From: Tritrichomonas musculus
Lineage: Eukaryota; Parabasalia; Tritrichomonadida; Tritrichomonadidae
DNA: 64,000 nt
Direction: 5' to 3'
Assembly (NCBI GenBank): GCA_039105265.1
Contig: JAPFFF010000006.1
Location: 1,488,001 to 1,552,000 of the forward strand
In this document: one piece after another, positions 1-8,455 of the stretch
Layout of the letters: each line of letters starts with the position of its first letter
Numbering within the stretch: position 1 is the stretch's first letter
The notes under the pieces: model-generated
The model's database searches: none
Told to the model about the DNA's origin: nothing
Seen by the model: the letters and a program-made list of their open reading frames with translations, nothing else
Position numbers and translations under genes: made by a program

Positions 1-1383
1 ATCCCATCACTTACTACTTTTATTGGAGATAATGCTTTCAGTGAATGCAATGCATTGGCACAAGTTACACTTCCTTCATCTATTACATCAATAGGAAATT
101 ATTCTTTCTGTAGGTGCTCATCATTGACAGAGATATTGATCCCTTCTTCTGTTACCAGATTGAGTTACAATGTCTTCGAAGGTTGCACATCATTAAAGGA
201 AATAAAGACATCTTTTTCAAGAACTTCAACAATATTGATTACTTTGAGTGATTGTAATTCGTTGACACAAGTTCCAACTCCTTATGATAAATTATCAAAT
301 GAGAACTATTCTTTAAATGGATGTACAACATTGACTCAAGTTAGCATTCCATTATCAATAATATCAATTGGTTTGAATTCTTTTGATGGATGCTCATCAT
401 TGACTGATATAACAATTCCATCATCTGTAACATCAATTAAATCATATGCTTTCTGCAAATGTTCATCATTGATAAAAATATTAATTCCTTCATCTGTAAT
501 TTCTATCGGAAATTATTGTTTCAGTAAATGCAGATCACTTGAACAAATTTCAATTCCTTCCTCTGTAAAATCAATTGGTAAAAATGCTTTTAAGGGATGT
601 TCATCATTGCCTCAAATTGTAATTCCTTCATCAATAAGTGCAATACCTGATTATGCTTTTAGTTCTTGTAGTTCTTTGGCAAAAATAGAATTACCGTCAT
701 CAATATCTTGGATTGGAAAAGGAGCATTCGAATTTTGTAATTCATTGGCACAGATAGAAATACCTTTTGGATTAACAAAAATTGGAGAAAGTGCTTTCTC
801 ATGTTGTCAATCATTAAAGCAAATAATAATTCCATCTTCGGTTGCTTCAATTGGAAATTATGCGTTTAGTGAATGTTCGTCATTAGTAGAAATAAAAATC
901 CCATCTTCTGTCACTTCAATTGGAAATTATGCATTTAATGAATGCTCATCATTAGTAGAAATAGAAATTCCATCTTCTGTCACTTCAATTGGTTTGGGTT
1001 CATTCAGTGGTTGTTCATCACTTGCTCATATAGAAATTCCGTCTTCTGTTACATCAATCCAGAGTTATTCTTTCAATAAGTGTTCATCACTAACGCAAAT
1101 AACAATTCCGTCTTCTGTCACTTCAATCGAGAGTTATTCTTTCTATGAGTGTTCTTCATTGAAGCAAATAACAATTCCCTCTTCAGTTATTTCAATTGAA
1201 GGTGGTGCGTTTTGTTATTGTTCATCTTTGAAGAGAGTAACAATACCTTCATCCGGAAAATCATGTGCAAGTGGTGCATTTTATGGATGCTCATCAATTA
1301 TAAATATTGACATTCCTCCAAATCTCTACTTGCATTTCAAATTTAGTGATTTTGAAGAGAAAATTTCAATTAGAAAAGAATAA
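1..1383 (+). CDS. BspA-like leucine-rich-repeat protein (5' end outside window)
   Basis: The reading frame is open from the first base, so the gene begins left of the window. About 460 residues are seen, made almost entirely of ~23-residue repeats of the TpLRR/BspA type with the core IPSSVTSIGNYAF followed by a Cys-Ser-Ser-Leu turn; I count roughly 19-20 repeats. The repeats become less regular near residue 430 and the protein ends in a short charged tail; no membrane segment is visible at the C-terminus. In trichomonads this very large family is regarded as candidate surface or secreted proteins for adhesion to host or bacteria, and some members carry an N-terminal DUF3447 ankyrin part, which cannot be checked here. 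The family is certain; the function of this member is not. Confidence 0.9.
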   Translation: MPSLTTFIGDNAFSECNALAQVTLPSSITSIGNYSFCRCSSLTEILIPSSVTRLSYNVFEGCTSLKEIKTSFSRTSTILITLSDCNSLTQVPTPYDKLSNENYSLNGCTTLTQVSIPLSIISIGLNSFDGCSSLTDITIPSSVTSIKSYAFCKCSSLIKILIPSSVISIGNYCFSKCRSLEQISIPSSVKSIGKNAFKGCSSLPQIVIPSSISAIPDYAFSSCSSLAKIELPSSISWIGKGAFEFCNSLAQIEIPFGLTKIGESAFSCCQSLKQIIIPSSVASIGNYAFSECSSLVEIKIPSSVTSIGNYAFNECSSLVEIEIPSSVTSIGLGSFSGCSSLAHIEIPSSVTSIQSYSFNKCSSLTQITIPSSVTSIESYSFYECSSLKQITIPSSVISIEGGAFCYCSSLKRVTIPSSGKSCASGAFYGCSSIINIDIPPNLYLHFKFSDFEEKISIRKE

Positions 1384-1703
1384 CCATTATGAATAATAGT
1401 TAACATTTTGAATATTTAATAAATCATATTTGGTTTAAATATACATATTTTATATTAATAAGCATCTTGTTAATCACAAAATTTTAACCTATTGGATCGA
1501 AGGGTCAATATCAGAATAATAATACTATATAATATAAATGATACTATTTATCATTGCATAAAGACAGAGATCTCTATCTATAGATAGAGAGTTTTTATTG
1601 GTGATGCAAATCAAAGAGGAAACAACGACTTTAAAATCACTTAAATTTTTGATAAAATTATGCACGTTAAGAATTTTTGAGTTAATAAATTTTCTTCTTC
1701 AAA
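1384..1703. other. Intergenic region with a perfect 20 bp palindrome
   Basis: This AT-rich spacer lies between the LRR gene and the TBC1D31-like gene. At 1571-1590 it holds the perfect palindrome TCTCTATCTATAGATAGAGA followed by a T run, which could form a hairpin. I see no convincing trichomonad initiator (TCAYTWYTCATTA type) next to the downstream ATG at 1704, although TTCTTCTTC lies just before it. A short open frame at 1598-1801 overlaps the next gene and looks spurious. Confidence 0.5.
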
Positions 1704-3188
1704 ATGTACGAAGAAGGATCATCTATAGCAGCAGCGACAGAAGACGCAGACCATTATGTTGCACAATTAGCCAAACAAGTTGGAGCAAATTATGTTCTTA
1801 ACAAAAAAGCTTTGATTGAAATTATGACTCGTCATCATTGCTTTCCTAATGAGCATAGAGTAATAATTTGGCGATATTTATTTCGTTTACCAATGAATGA
1901 AGAAGCTTACGCGTTATATGCTCAACAACCTATTCATCCTTCAGTAAAAAAATTACCAAATACTTTACCAATTCGATATTCCGTAATTTCTAATCGTCTT
2001 ATGAGATTATTATCCGCTTTAACATATTGGCATCCACCACTTGCAGAATGTGATTGGCTTCCCGGCTTAGTTTTTCCATTTTTACGTCTTTTTGAGCGAG
2101 ATTCGATTGTTTTATTTGAAGTTACGATGACAATTATTTCAAATTGGTGTACAGAATGGCTAACTTTTATCCCTAATCCTCCAATTACAGTTCTTTCTAG
2201 AATCGATCGAATATGCAAAGCTGAAGGAGGATCAGCTCCTTTAGCTGTTTCATGGCCAGCGTTACGAAGTCTTTTTGCTGAAGTAGCAACTACTGATGCT
2301 GCATTAATACTTTTTGACAATATATTAGCTGCCAGACCAGTTTTTCTAGAATATCTAGTAGCATCATTTTCATTAATCAAAGGAGAGAAAGTCATTGATG
2401 AAAGGAATGTTCACACAATTATTGAAAGAGCCCGAAGATTATATGCGAAAGATTCAATCAAAAATCCAAACAACTCATCATTCGTTCCTCTACCTCGTGG
2501 ATTTTATCCCGTTCTAAACATTGTTGAAAAAGTACCAAAATGGCGAGAAAAAGAAGTCACCCGAATCAAACGTGAAGCTGAAGCAGCAAAGCAGCAAGAA
2601 GAGCTTAACGATGAGCTTGAGAAAGAGTCCATTCGAATCGAAAGGAAAAGAAAGAATTGGATGGCAGAACGAGCTGTCCTTCGTGAAATAGAAGAAGAAC
2701 AAATGATGGAATTTAGAAGACGAGAACGCGAGTTACTTATCAAAGAAAATTATCAAGAAGAAATTTCGCAACAAATTCGACGTGAAAGACTTCGAAACAG
2801 GCGAATTGAAGAAGAAAACGCCATCAACGAATGGAAGAGAGATTGTGAAAGAGTCCAGAACGAAATAAGAGAAGTGATGGACACAAGGAAGAAAACTTGG
2901 ACAAATTGGATTCATACGAAAGAAGAAGCTGCAAAAATCGCTGAAGACGAAATAAAGCTCGAACTGGACTTGCTCAAACAGAGAGACATATCGCATGCTA
3001 GAGAAATCGAACAACACAACAGATTGCTCGAAAAAGCAGCCGAAGAAGAAACTGAAATAATGAACAGAGCGATGAAAAGAAATGCAGAATTGGTAAGCCA
3101 AAGAGCTGCAATGAAGAGAGAACTTGAAGAAGCAAGAAGAAATCAAATTCAAACATTTTATAGAAGAAAAAATTCTTCAAAAAAATAA
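1704..3188 (+). CDS. TBC1D31 (WDR67)-like protein: TBC-type domain plus coiled coil
   Basis: This is a 494-residue protein. Residues ~30-250 resemble the Rab-GAP/TBC-like domain of TBC1D31: FPNEHRVIIWRYLF, LLSALTYWHPPLAE, then LVFPFLRLFERDSIVLFEV and NWCTEWLTFIPNPPITVLS fit the family pattern, as does the following PRGFYPVLNIVEKVPKWREKE. Residues ~270-490 are a long, highly charged Glu/Arg/Lys coiled coil. In animals TBC1D31 is a centriolar-satellite protein linked to cilium formation, so a role at basal bodies or the mastigont of this flagellate is plausible by inference. The usual N-terminal WD40 repeats are absent from this frame. The ATG at 1704 starts just before the conserved part. The stop codon is followed by A (TAAA), the arrangement trichomonads use as a polyadenylation signal. 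Confidence 0.8.
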   Translation: MYEEGSSIAAATEDADHYVAQLAKQVGANYVLNKKALIEIMTRHHCFPNEHRVIIWRYLFRLPMNEEAYALYAQQPIHPSVKKLPNTLPIRYSVISNRLMRLLSALTYWHPPLAECDWLPGLVFPFLRLFERDSIVLFEVTMTIISNWCTEWLTFIPNPPITVLSRIDRICKAEGGSAPLAVSWPALRSLFAEVATTDAALILFDNILAARPVFLEYLVASFSLIKGEKVIDERNVHTIIERARRLYAKDSIKNPNNSSFVPLPRGFYPVLNIVEKVPKWREKEVTRIKREAEAAKQQEELNDELEKESIRIERKRKNWMAERAVLREIEEEQMMEFRRRERELLIKENYQEEISQQIRRERLRNRRIEEENAINEWKRDCERVQNEIREVMDTRKKTWTNWIHTKEEAAKIAEDEIKLELDLLKQRDISHAREIEQHNRLLEKAAEEETEIMNRAMKRNAELVSQRAAMKRELEEARRNQIQTFYRRKNSSKK

Positions 3189-3349
3189 ATTTTTTTATGT
3201 TTTTTGTGTGTTTTATGTTTTTTTAAATAAAAAAATAATATTAATTTCATTCTTGTTTTCAATATAGTATTCTTTAAATTACAGTTTGGTTTCCATTAAA
3301 CTTAAAAAATTCATAAAATTTAGAAAATCAAATATGATCATCAAAAACT

Positions 3350-5215
3350 TTTGATAGATTTTAATGGTACGCACGTACAGATGATGAAACCGAGATTTAT
3401 GCTAATGAAAAGCATCTTCTGAAAGCATTCTTTCCGATTAAAGTTACAGAAAATGGAATTATAAAAATATAAATCATAATTGCCAATTGAAATTACAGAA
3501 GATTGAATTGCAAAAAGCAGATTTTTCAATAATTCACATCTTTGAAAAGCAAAATCATTAATTGAAGTTACAGAAGATGGAATTACAATTGATGTCAAAA
3601 ACATTCATTCCAATTGAAGTTACAGAAGATGGAATTGTAATTTGTTTCAATGAAAAAGCATCTTCTAAAAACATAATCTCCATTTGAAGTTACAGAAAAA
3701 TGAATTGTAATTTGCTTCAATGATGAACATGCATTAAAAGTGGAATCAACAATTTAAGTTACAGAAGAAGGAATTGTAAATGGTTTCAATGATTGGCATC
3801 CTTTGAATGCATTATTTTCATTTATTTTTACAGATGGTGGAATGAAGATTTGCTCTATAATTGGATTAGTAATGAATAAATTTCTAGTTATATATGGTGC
3901 TTTTGGTAACATGTAATAAATAACTTCAACATCTTTCTTTACTGATGCTTTTATAATCGTAGATGATTTTGAAATGTTTCTCAAATTTATTCTCTTTTTA
4001 ATTGTTTCTTCTTTCTCTTTTAATAAAATACAAATAGGAAAATCCATATTCTTTAATCATGTCCTTTGGTAAGTATGAATAATTACAATATTTCAAATAA
4101 TTAAAAAGAAGTATTTTTTGTTTGTTTGATTTGTTTTTAATTCGATATCAAATATCAAATTGCTTTCAATGTATTCAGAAATAACTTTGTGATGGCATTT
4201 GATTGATTCAATGAAATATCTTAAAAAACTTCAATCATTGATTGAAAAAAGTTTAGGAGGTTTAATTTTATTTGATTCAAGAAGATGAATAAGTTCTGCA
4301 TTTTTAGAATGAATTGAATAAATGCACAAAGAAGGTTTCAATTCAACGTTATTCTTTTAAAAATTTGAATTGAACCAAAGAATGCTTAATACTCAATAAA
4401 TGTAATGTCATCTTGTTCATTTAAAAATGAATTTGTCTTAAAAATGGATGGTCTAGCTTGTCCACAAACTGAAACAATAGTTCGAGTTATATATGAAATA
4501 AATTCTTCAACTGAATCATTCCTGATCAAAGAACAAATGTATGACTCATTTTTAGCCTGCTTGACGTTTTTCTTCAAATTGCTTGTTCATTTCTTATTGA
4601 AAAATGGCATCAGAATCGTATTTTAAAAGTTGATTTTTAATGGATTTCATTTCTTCTTCACCTTTAAATTTTTCAATTTATTGATAGAAAAAGTGGCAAT
4701 AAAGGAAACCGTTTGTTTCAATTTTGTTGACCGCAGGTCCCTGCATCCAAAATGAGATTTAATGACAAGCAAAATGAGATCTATCTCAATTTTTTCAATG
4801 CATTGAATTTTTCAATTAACTTTTTTTCATATAGTTTTTAATTCAATTAAAATTTTTAAATTTTTCACATCACGTTTCTCCCACTATATGAATAAGCAAA
4901 ATGTGATCAACGATATTAAAGAAATTCATATGCTTGTGAATATTTATTCCAATATATAGAAAATTTATAACTAAACTTTTTGATTGTAAAAATTAGAAAA
5001 TAAAAAGATTGAATGCATTGAAATAATTGAGAGAATCTCATTTTGCTTGTCATCAAATCTCATTTTGGATGTCGGGACCTGTATATTGTTGTAATTATCT
5101 TCAGAAATATTGATGATGTCATTTATCAGTAAGAAACGAACTAACAATTTGTTGCTTTCAAATATTTGGAATATTTCAAAATTTGACAAGATTTGTTTGA
5201 TTTGTTCTTTATAAA
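3350..5215 (-). pseudogene. Decayed DUF3447 ankyrin + BspA-like LRR gene, interrupted by a MITE
   Basis: Read on the minus strand from ~5215 downwards, the sequence first gives a DUF3447-type segment (EIFQIFESNKLLVRFLL). After the small inverted-repeat element it continues with SYICSLIRNDSVEEFISYI, then AFFGSIQIFK and NAELIHLLESNKIKPP, the usual order in trichomonad DUF3447 proteins. Near 4050 it passes into IEQIFIPPSVKINENNAF and then BspA-type LRRs (IPSSVTSI) down to ~3350. This is therefore one former host gene with an N-terminal ankyrin-like part fused to C-terminal LRRs, as known in trichomonads. It is disrupted by several stops and frame changes (for example after IEY at 4386 and within the LRR part near 3600-3750), and its 5' end is missing where the Maverick fragment begins near 5220. 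Confidence 0.75.
4734..5081. mobile_element. MITE-like element with ~75 bp inverted ends
   Basis: The two ends are inverted copies. Both start CAGGTCCC and share CATCCAAAATGAGATTT, GACAAGCAAAATGAGAT and TTTCAATGCATT over roughly 75 bp, with a handful of differences. The ~190 bp interior is AT-rich, has no reading frame of note, and contains a smaller inverted pair (CATATAGT / ACTATATG). The element sits inside the DUF3447 pseudogene: gene sequence resumes on both sides. I could not recognise a target duplication. It looks like a non-autonomous DNA transposon; the superfamily is unknown to me. Confidence 0.7.
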
Positions 5216-5219
5216 GTTA

Positions 5220-6730
5220 TAGAATTTTTATATTTGCTCCTGGTCGTGGAATAACAGCTGTTATGAATTTGATGTTTGAGATGTCCTCCTGCTTTGATTT
5301 CTTTTAATCTATTGAGTTCTTCCATCGATATTAAATCATTATTTTCAAGAAATACTTTTGCTTCTGCAATTGTATTAGTCCAAAAAAGACCCGCTGGACT
5401 AACTTGAAAACAGATTGATAAATCACCAATAATTCCGTTAGTGAATAAATCGAATGCTTGTAATGCAAGTAAAACATCAAAAGAGACGTTCAAATTAAAT
5501 TCAACTTCACTTCTTCCAGTATTCTTAAATGAATTCAAATTAACATTAGCTCCTACATGTGTTTGTGAATAGTTGCTAATGTTTTTTCATATTGAATGAA
5601 CAAATCGTCGAAGTTTCTTCTCAGTTTCAGGTTTAAATGATGAATATAAGAAGCCATCACTAATGCATTCATTCTGTTGATACACGACATTAATATTATT
5701 ATGAAGAATCTCAAACCTATCAAACAACTGATTTGATGAGTTAAAACAGACCAATAGCTATTGATATACAATTTGTTTGGGTCCTTTATTTCATTCAATT
5801 TGCTCGTATCCGTGTTCAATGATAAATCTAATTTATCGTGAAATGTTAAGAAACCTTTATTAATATCACTGACAAAGTGATCAGGATGTGTTAAACTGAT
5901 TTATGAGTAAAGTCTTTGATGAAATGGTTCAGGTTGGTCAAAACAGTCAACAGTTCTAAATGAAAATAAACGTGTTCCATCATTAACATTAATCATGTTT
6001 CTCATCTCTTCAAAAGCATGAAGAACATTTCCTGTTTCAGTCGGAGATTGTGCGCTCTCGCGTTTCTATATAACATTTATGATTGAATAAAAAGGAATTA
6101 AAACACTTTTATCATTAACTAAATTATGAGGGTAGGTATATTCATATGCATTTTTAAATGTAATCTACTGAAATAGGTTTTATGCTTATCGTCATGAACA
6201 GCTCTTAATTGATTGATAACAAACATTTAATTATTTTTAAATGAGTGAACCTACAGAATACAAGAAAAAAATACCAGAATTAAAGCATATCAAAGTGTTA
6301 TGATTACAAACAATGTCTGAACAATATTAAATCAGGAATGTTGGGCACTGAAGGATTAACTGTTCGTGAGTCTCTTATTGAAGAAATCAACAGTCTCAAA
6401 AATAAAGTTCGCCAACTTGAGAACAAATAATCTTTCTAATAAATGAGTTCTTCCAATTCGTTTATTAATTGCTCAGATCTGTTAATGTTTTTTAATTGTT
6501 CATTACTGTGGTTTATCTCTTTAAGTACTCAGTCGATGATATCATCATTATCATAAAGATATATTAATGCTGATTTCCATCCTTTTAGTTTTTTCTTGAT
6601 TCTATTAATGAGTGCGCTTATTTGTTCGGCTTGGTTTGACATTTTATAAATTGTTGATAAAAAATACAAAATTTGAAAATTAGATTTTTCCTTATTTTGC
6701 GTTGTGTTATTTTTGGGAGTTTGTCGATTA
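5220..6730 (-). mobile_element. Old Maverick/Polinton fragment (D)
   Basis: This is a fossil fragment of a Maverick related to elements A and B, in the same orientation as the right end of A. In order it shows traces of the major capsid gene (minus strand, ~5235-6075), a trace of the 84-residue protein, traces of the 77- and ~75-residue proteins, and a decayed copy of the 68-residue protein found in A's inverted repeats (~6440-6645), followed by ~80 bp similar to A's terminal repeat. It is heavily broken, with many breaks, and is clearly older than A and B. The right limit is uncertain; a CTTACTCT-like end near 6880 could be the old terminus. Confidence 0.8.
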
Positions 6731-6883
6731 TTTCAAAACTTGCCTATGCCATTTATTCTAAGTTTGGCGGGATAATCTTGAAAAAAATGGCCATTTTATG
6801 AGTTATGGATGCCGAGAAATGAAGCTGTAAACCCTATGGCGAAGGTTCCTTTTTTTTATCATCCTCTAGACGGGCCTTCTTAC

Positions 6884-7510
6884 TCTTAAACCTTCAAAAG
6901 AAATTATAGGAGAAATAACTTTAGCCATTCATAATTTATGTTCTTCAACTTGCTATGCTGTAATTCGTGATAATATAAAAGATATCCATGTACTCTGGTA
7001 TTCTGAAATCAGATAGGTCAGTTTATATAAATCATTCATATCTTTAAAAACGGCTGAACTTTCAAATAAAAATACTACAAAGAAAATGATGACATATATA
7101 AATTAGAAAAGAAACATTAGGAATTAATTGAATTAATTTTCAGGGCTTCGGGAGCATACAAATCCGCAATTAAAATAAAAGAGTTTGACGAATTCGAAAC
7201 ACTTTCCTTGGTATTGAATTCAATTAGTTGGTCAAAAGATACAATAAATGATCTTCCTGCCAATATATTTTCTGAAAATATCAAAGAATCTAACAAAAAA
7301 TTAAAATTGATAAAAAATTATATAAAGAGCCGTTTCATCCTTTATATGATGCTGCAACTGTTTTGAACTCATTTATAGAAAAAGACCACATTAACATTCA
7401 AAAAGATATTGAACATATTGAAGCTCGTATGAAAAATTTTGGATGGAAAACTAAAGATGTAACTACATCAAACAATAAAAAACTCAATTTTTTGAATCCA
7501 AAATCAACCT
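6884..7510 (+). pseudogene. Decayed coding trace of unknown family
   Basis: The plus strand gives long stretches of plausible protein in shifting frames: AIHNLCSSTCYAVIRDNIKD near the start, then GAYKSAIKIKEFDEFETLSL and NSFIEKDHINIQKDIEHIEA. In-frame stops (for example near 7015) and at least one frame change (near 7320) interrupt it. I do not recognise the family. The charged helical ending suggests a coiled coil. It may be a dead host gene lying between the Maverick fragment and element B. Confidence 0.35.
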
Positions 7511-8013
7511 TCTTATTCTTGGATTTGTTGTTTGCATTCTTCTTTCACTTTTATTACCCATATTTGTTGTTTGAATGTGTTCTCTCTCAATATTTCGTTC
7601 ATTTTCTCTTTTCTTGCATCTTTAAATCTGTTCTCTTTTTTGACTTCCTTTATTATTTTGTTTAATTTGTTATGCTCAGTAGTATATGTATGTTCGTATT
7701 GGTGGTCGAATAATTTTTCTAGGTCTCCCAATACCAGGAACCAAGCTCAAAACCTCATTTTAAAAATTAACGAAAAAATTATCCACAGGGTTTAAATTTT
7801 AATTAGCCTCCATAATCTGTTGTAGAACAAGGCCTGTCATAAAGCGCTAAACACTCATTTTAAAATTTATTTCAAAGTTAATTTGGGATTTAATTTCGGC
7901 GCTTTACGCCACAGTCAAGCGAAGCTTGATTTTAAATAAGGGCTCCAGAATGAATCTGAGAACAAGTTATAAAATTTTAAATTAAGAATTTGTTTTTTTT
8001 ATCTTATTTAAAA
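7511..8013. other. Poorly coding stretch before element B genes
   Basis: No gene is supported here. A 72-residue Lys/Glu-rich frame on the minus strand (7513-7731) has no recognisable family. Two similar AT-rich segments (around 7752 and 7852, both with CTCATTTTAAAA) and a short inverted pair GGCGCTTTACGCC / CAAGCGAAGCTTG near 7898-7931 are present. The left border of element B should lie in this stretch, but I cannot find a terminal inverted repeat. Confidence 0.35.
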
Positions 8014-8430
8014 ATGCAACAACGCATCGACCATATCATTTCTGAATTACTTGCTTTGAAAACCGAATTCGAACAATTAAATAATATATCAAACGAACCA
8101 TCAACTGAACAACCAAATGAAACACAAATTGAATCCGAGCAAAGCTCGGCTGAGGCACAAAGTACCGAACCTTTAGCCGAATCAAATGAATTAAATCCTA
8201 TACGAAGAAGAACAAATCGCTCATTTCCATTAAACAAATCGAAGTTTTTAAATGATGAACAGAGAGACCAAGTTCTCCAATTCGCTTCTGACCATAAAGA
8301 AACAATTATGAATCAACCAAGGTCTAATCGAATTCAATTCCTTCAGAATCTAATTCATGAACAATTAAATATCAATTTATCGTTATATATGACGGGAAAA
8401 CTGATTCAAATAATCTCATCCAACAATTAA
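8014..8430 (+). CDS. Conserved Maverick protein of 138 residues (B)
   Basis: The C-terminal half (SKFLNDEQRDQVLQFASDHK and NLIHEQLNINLSLYMTGKLI) matches the 116-residue protein of element A at 14,024-14,374, showing a conserved ~65-residue helical domain. The N-terminal half is a Glu/Gln/Ser-rich linker after a short heptad-like helix. The ATG at 8014 is chosen over an upstream TTG because A's homologue also begins with a short charged helix. The function is unknown; a small DNA-binding or scaffold protein is possible. In A the homologue is on the opposite strand relative to the fibre gene. Confidence 0.7.
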   Translation: MQQRIDHIISELLALKTEFEQLNNISNEPSTEQPNETQIESEQSSAEAQSTEPLAESNELNPIRRRTNRSFPLNKSKFLNDEQRDQVLQFASDHKETIMNQPRSNRIQFLQNLIHEQLNINLSLYMTGKLIQIISSNN

Positions 8431-8455
8431 GCTAAAAAAAATTTTTTTATACTAT

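Noticed and set aside
1934-3180. Several minus-strand ORFs inside the TBC1D31-like gene
   Set aside because: They are antisense shadows of a well-supported coding frame, with Ser/Phe-rich composition mirroring Glu/Lys codons.
4405-4626. 73-residue plus-strand ORF
   Set aside because: It is antisense to the recognisable DUF3447 remnant SYICSLIRNDSVEEF.
7363-7795. ORFs of 72-100 residues near 7.4-7.8 kb
   Set aside because: Phe/Ser- or Lys-rich composition in AT-rich DNA, no homologue in the elements, and overlap on opposite strands.
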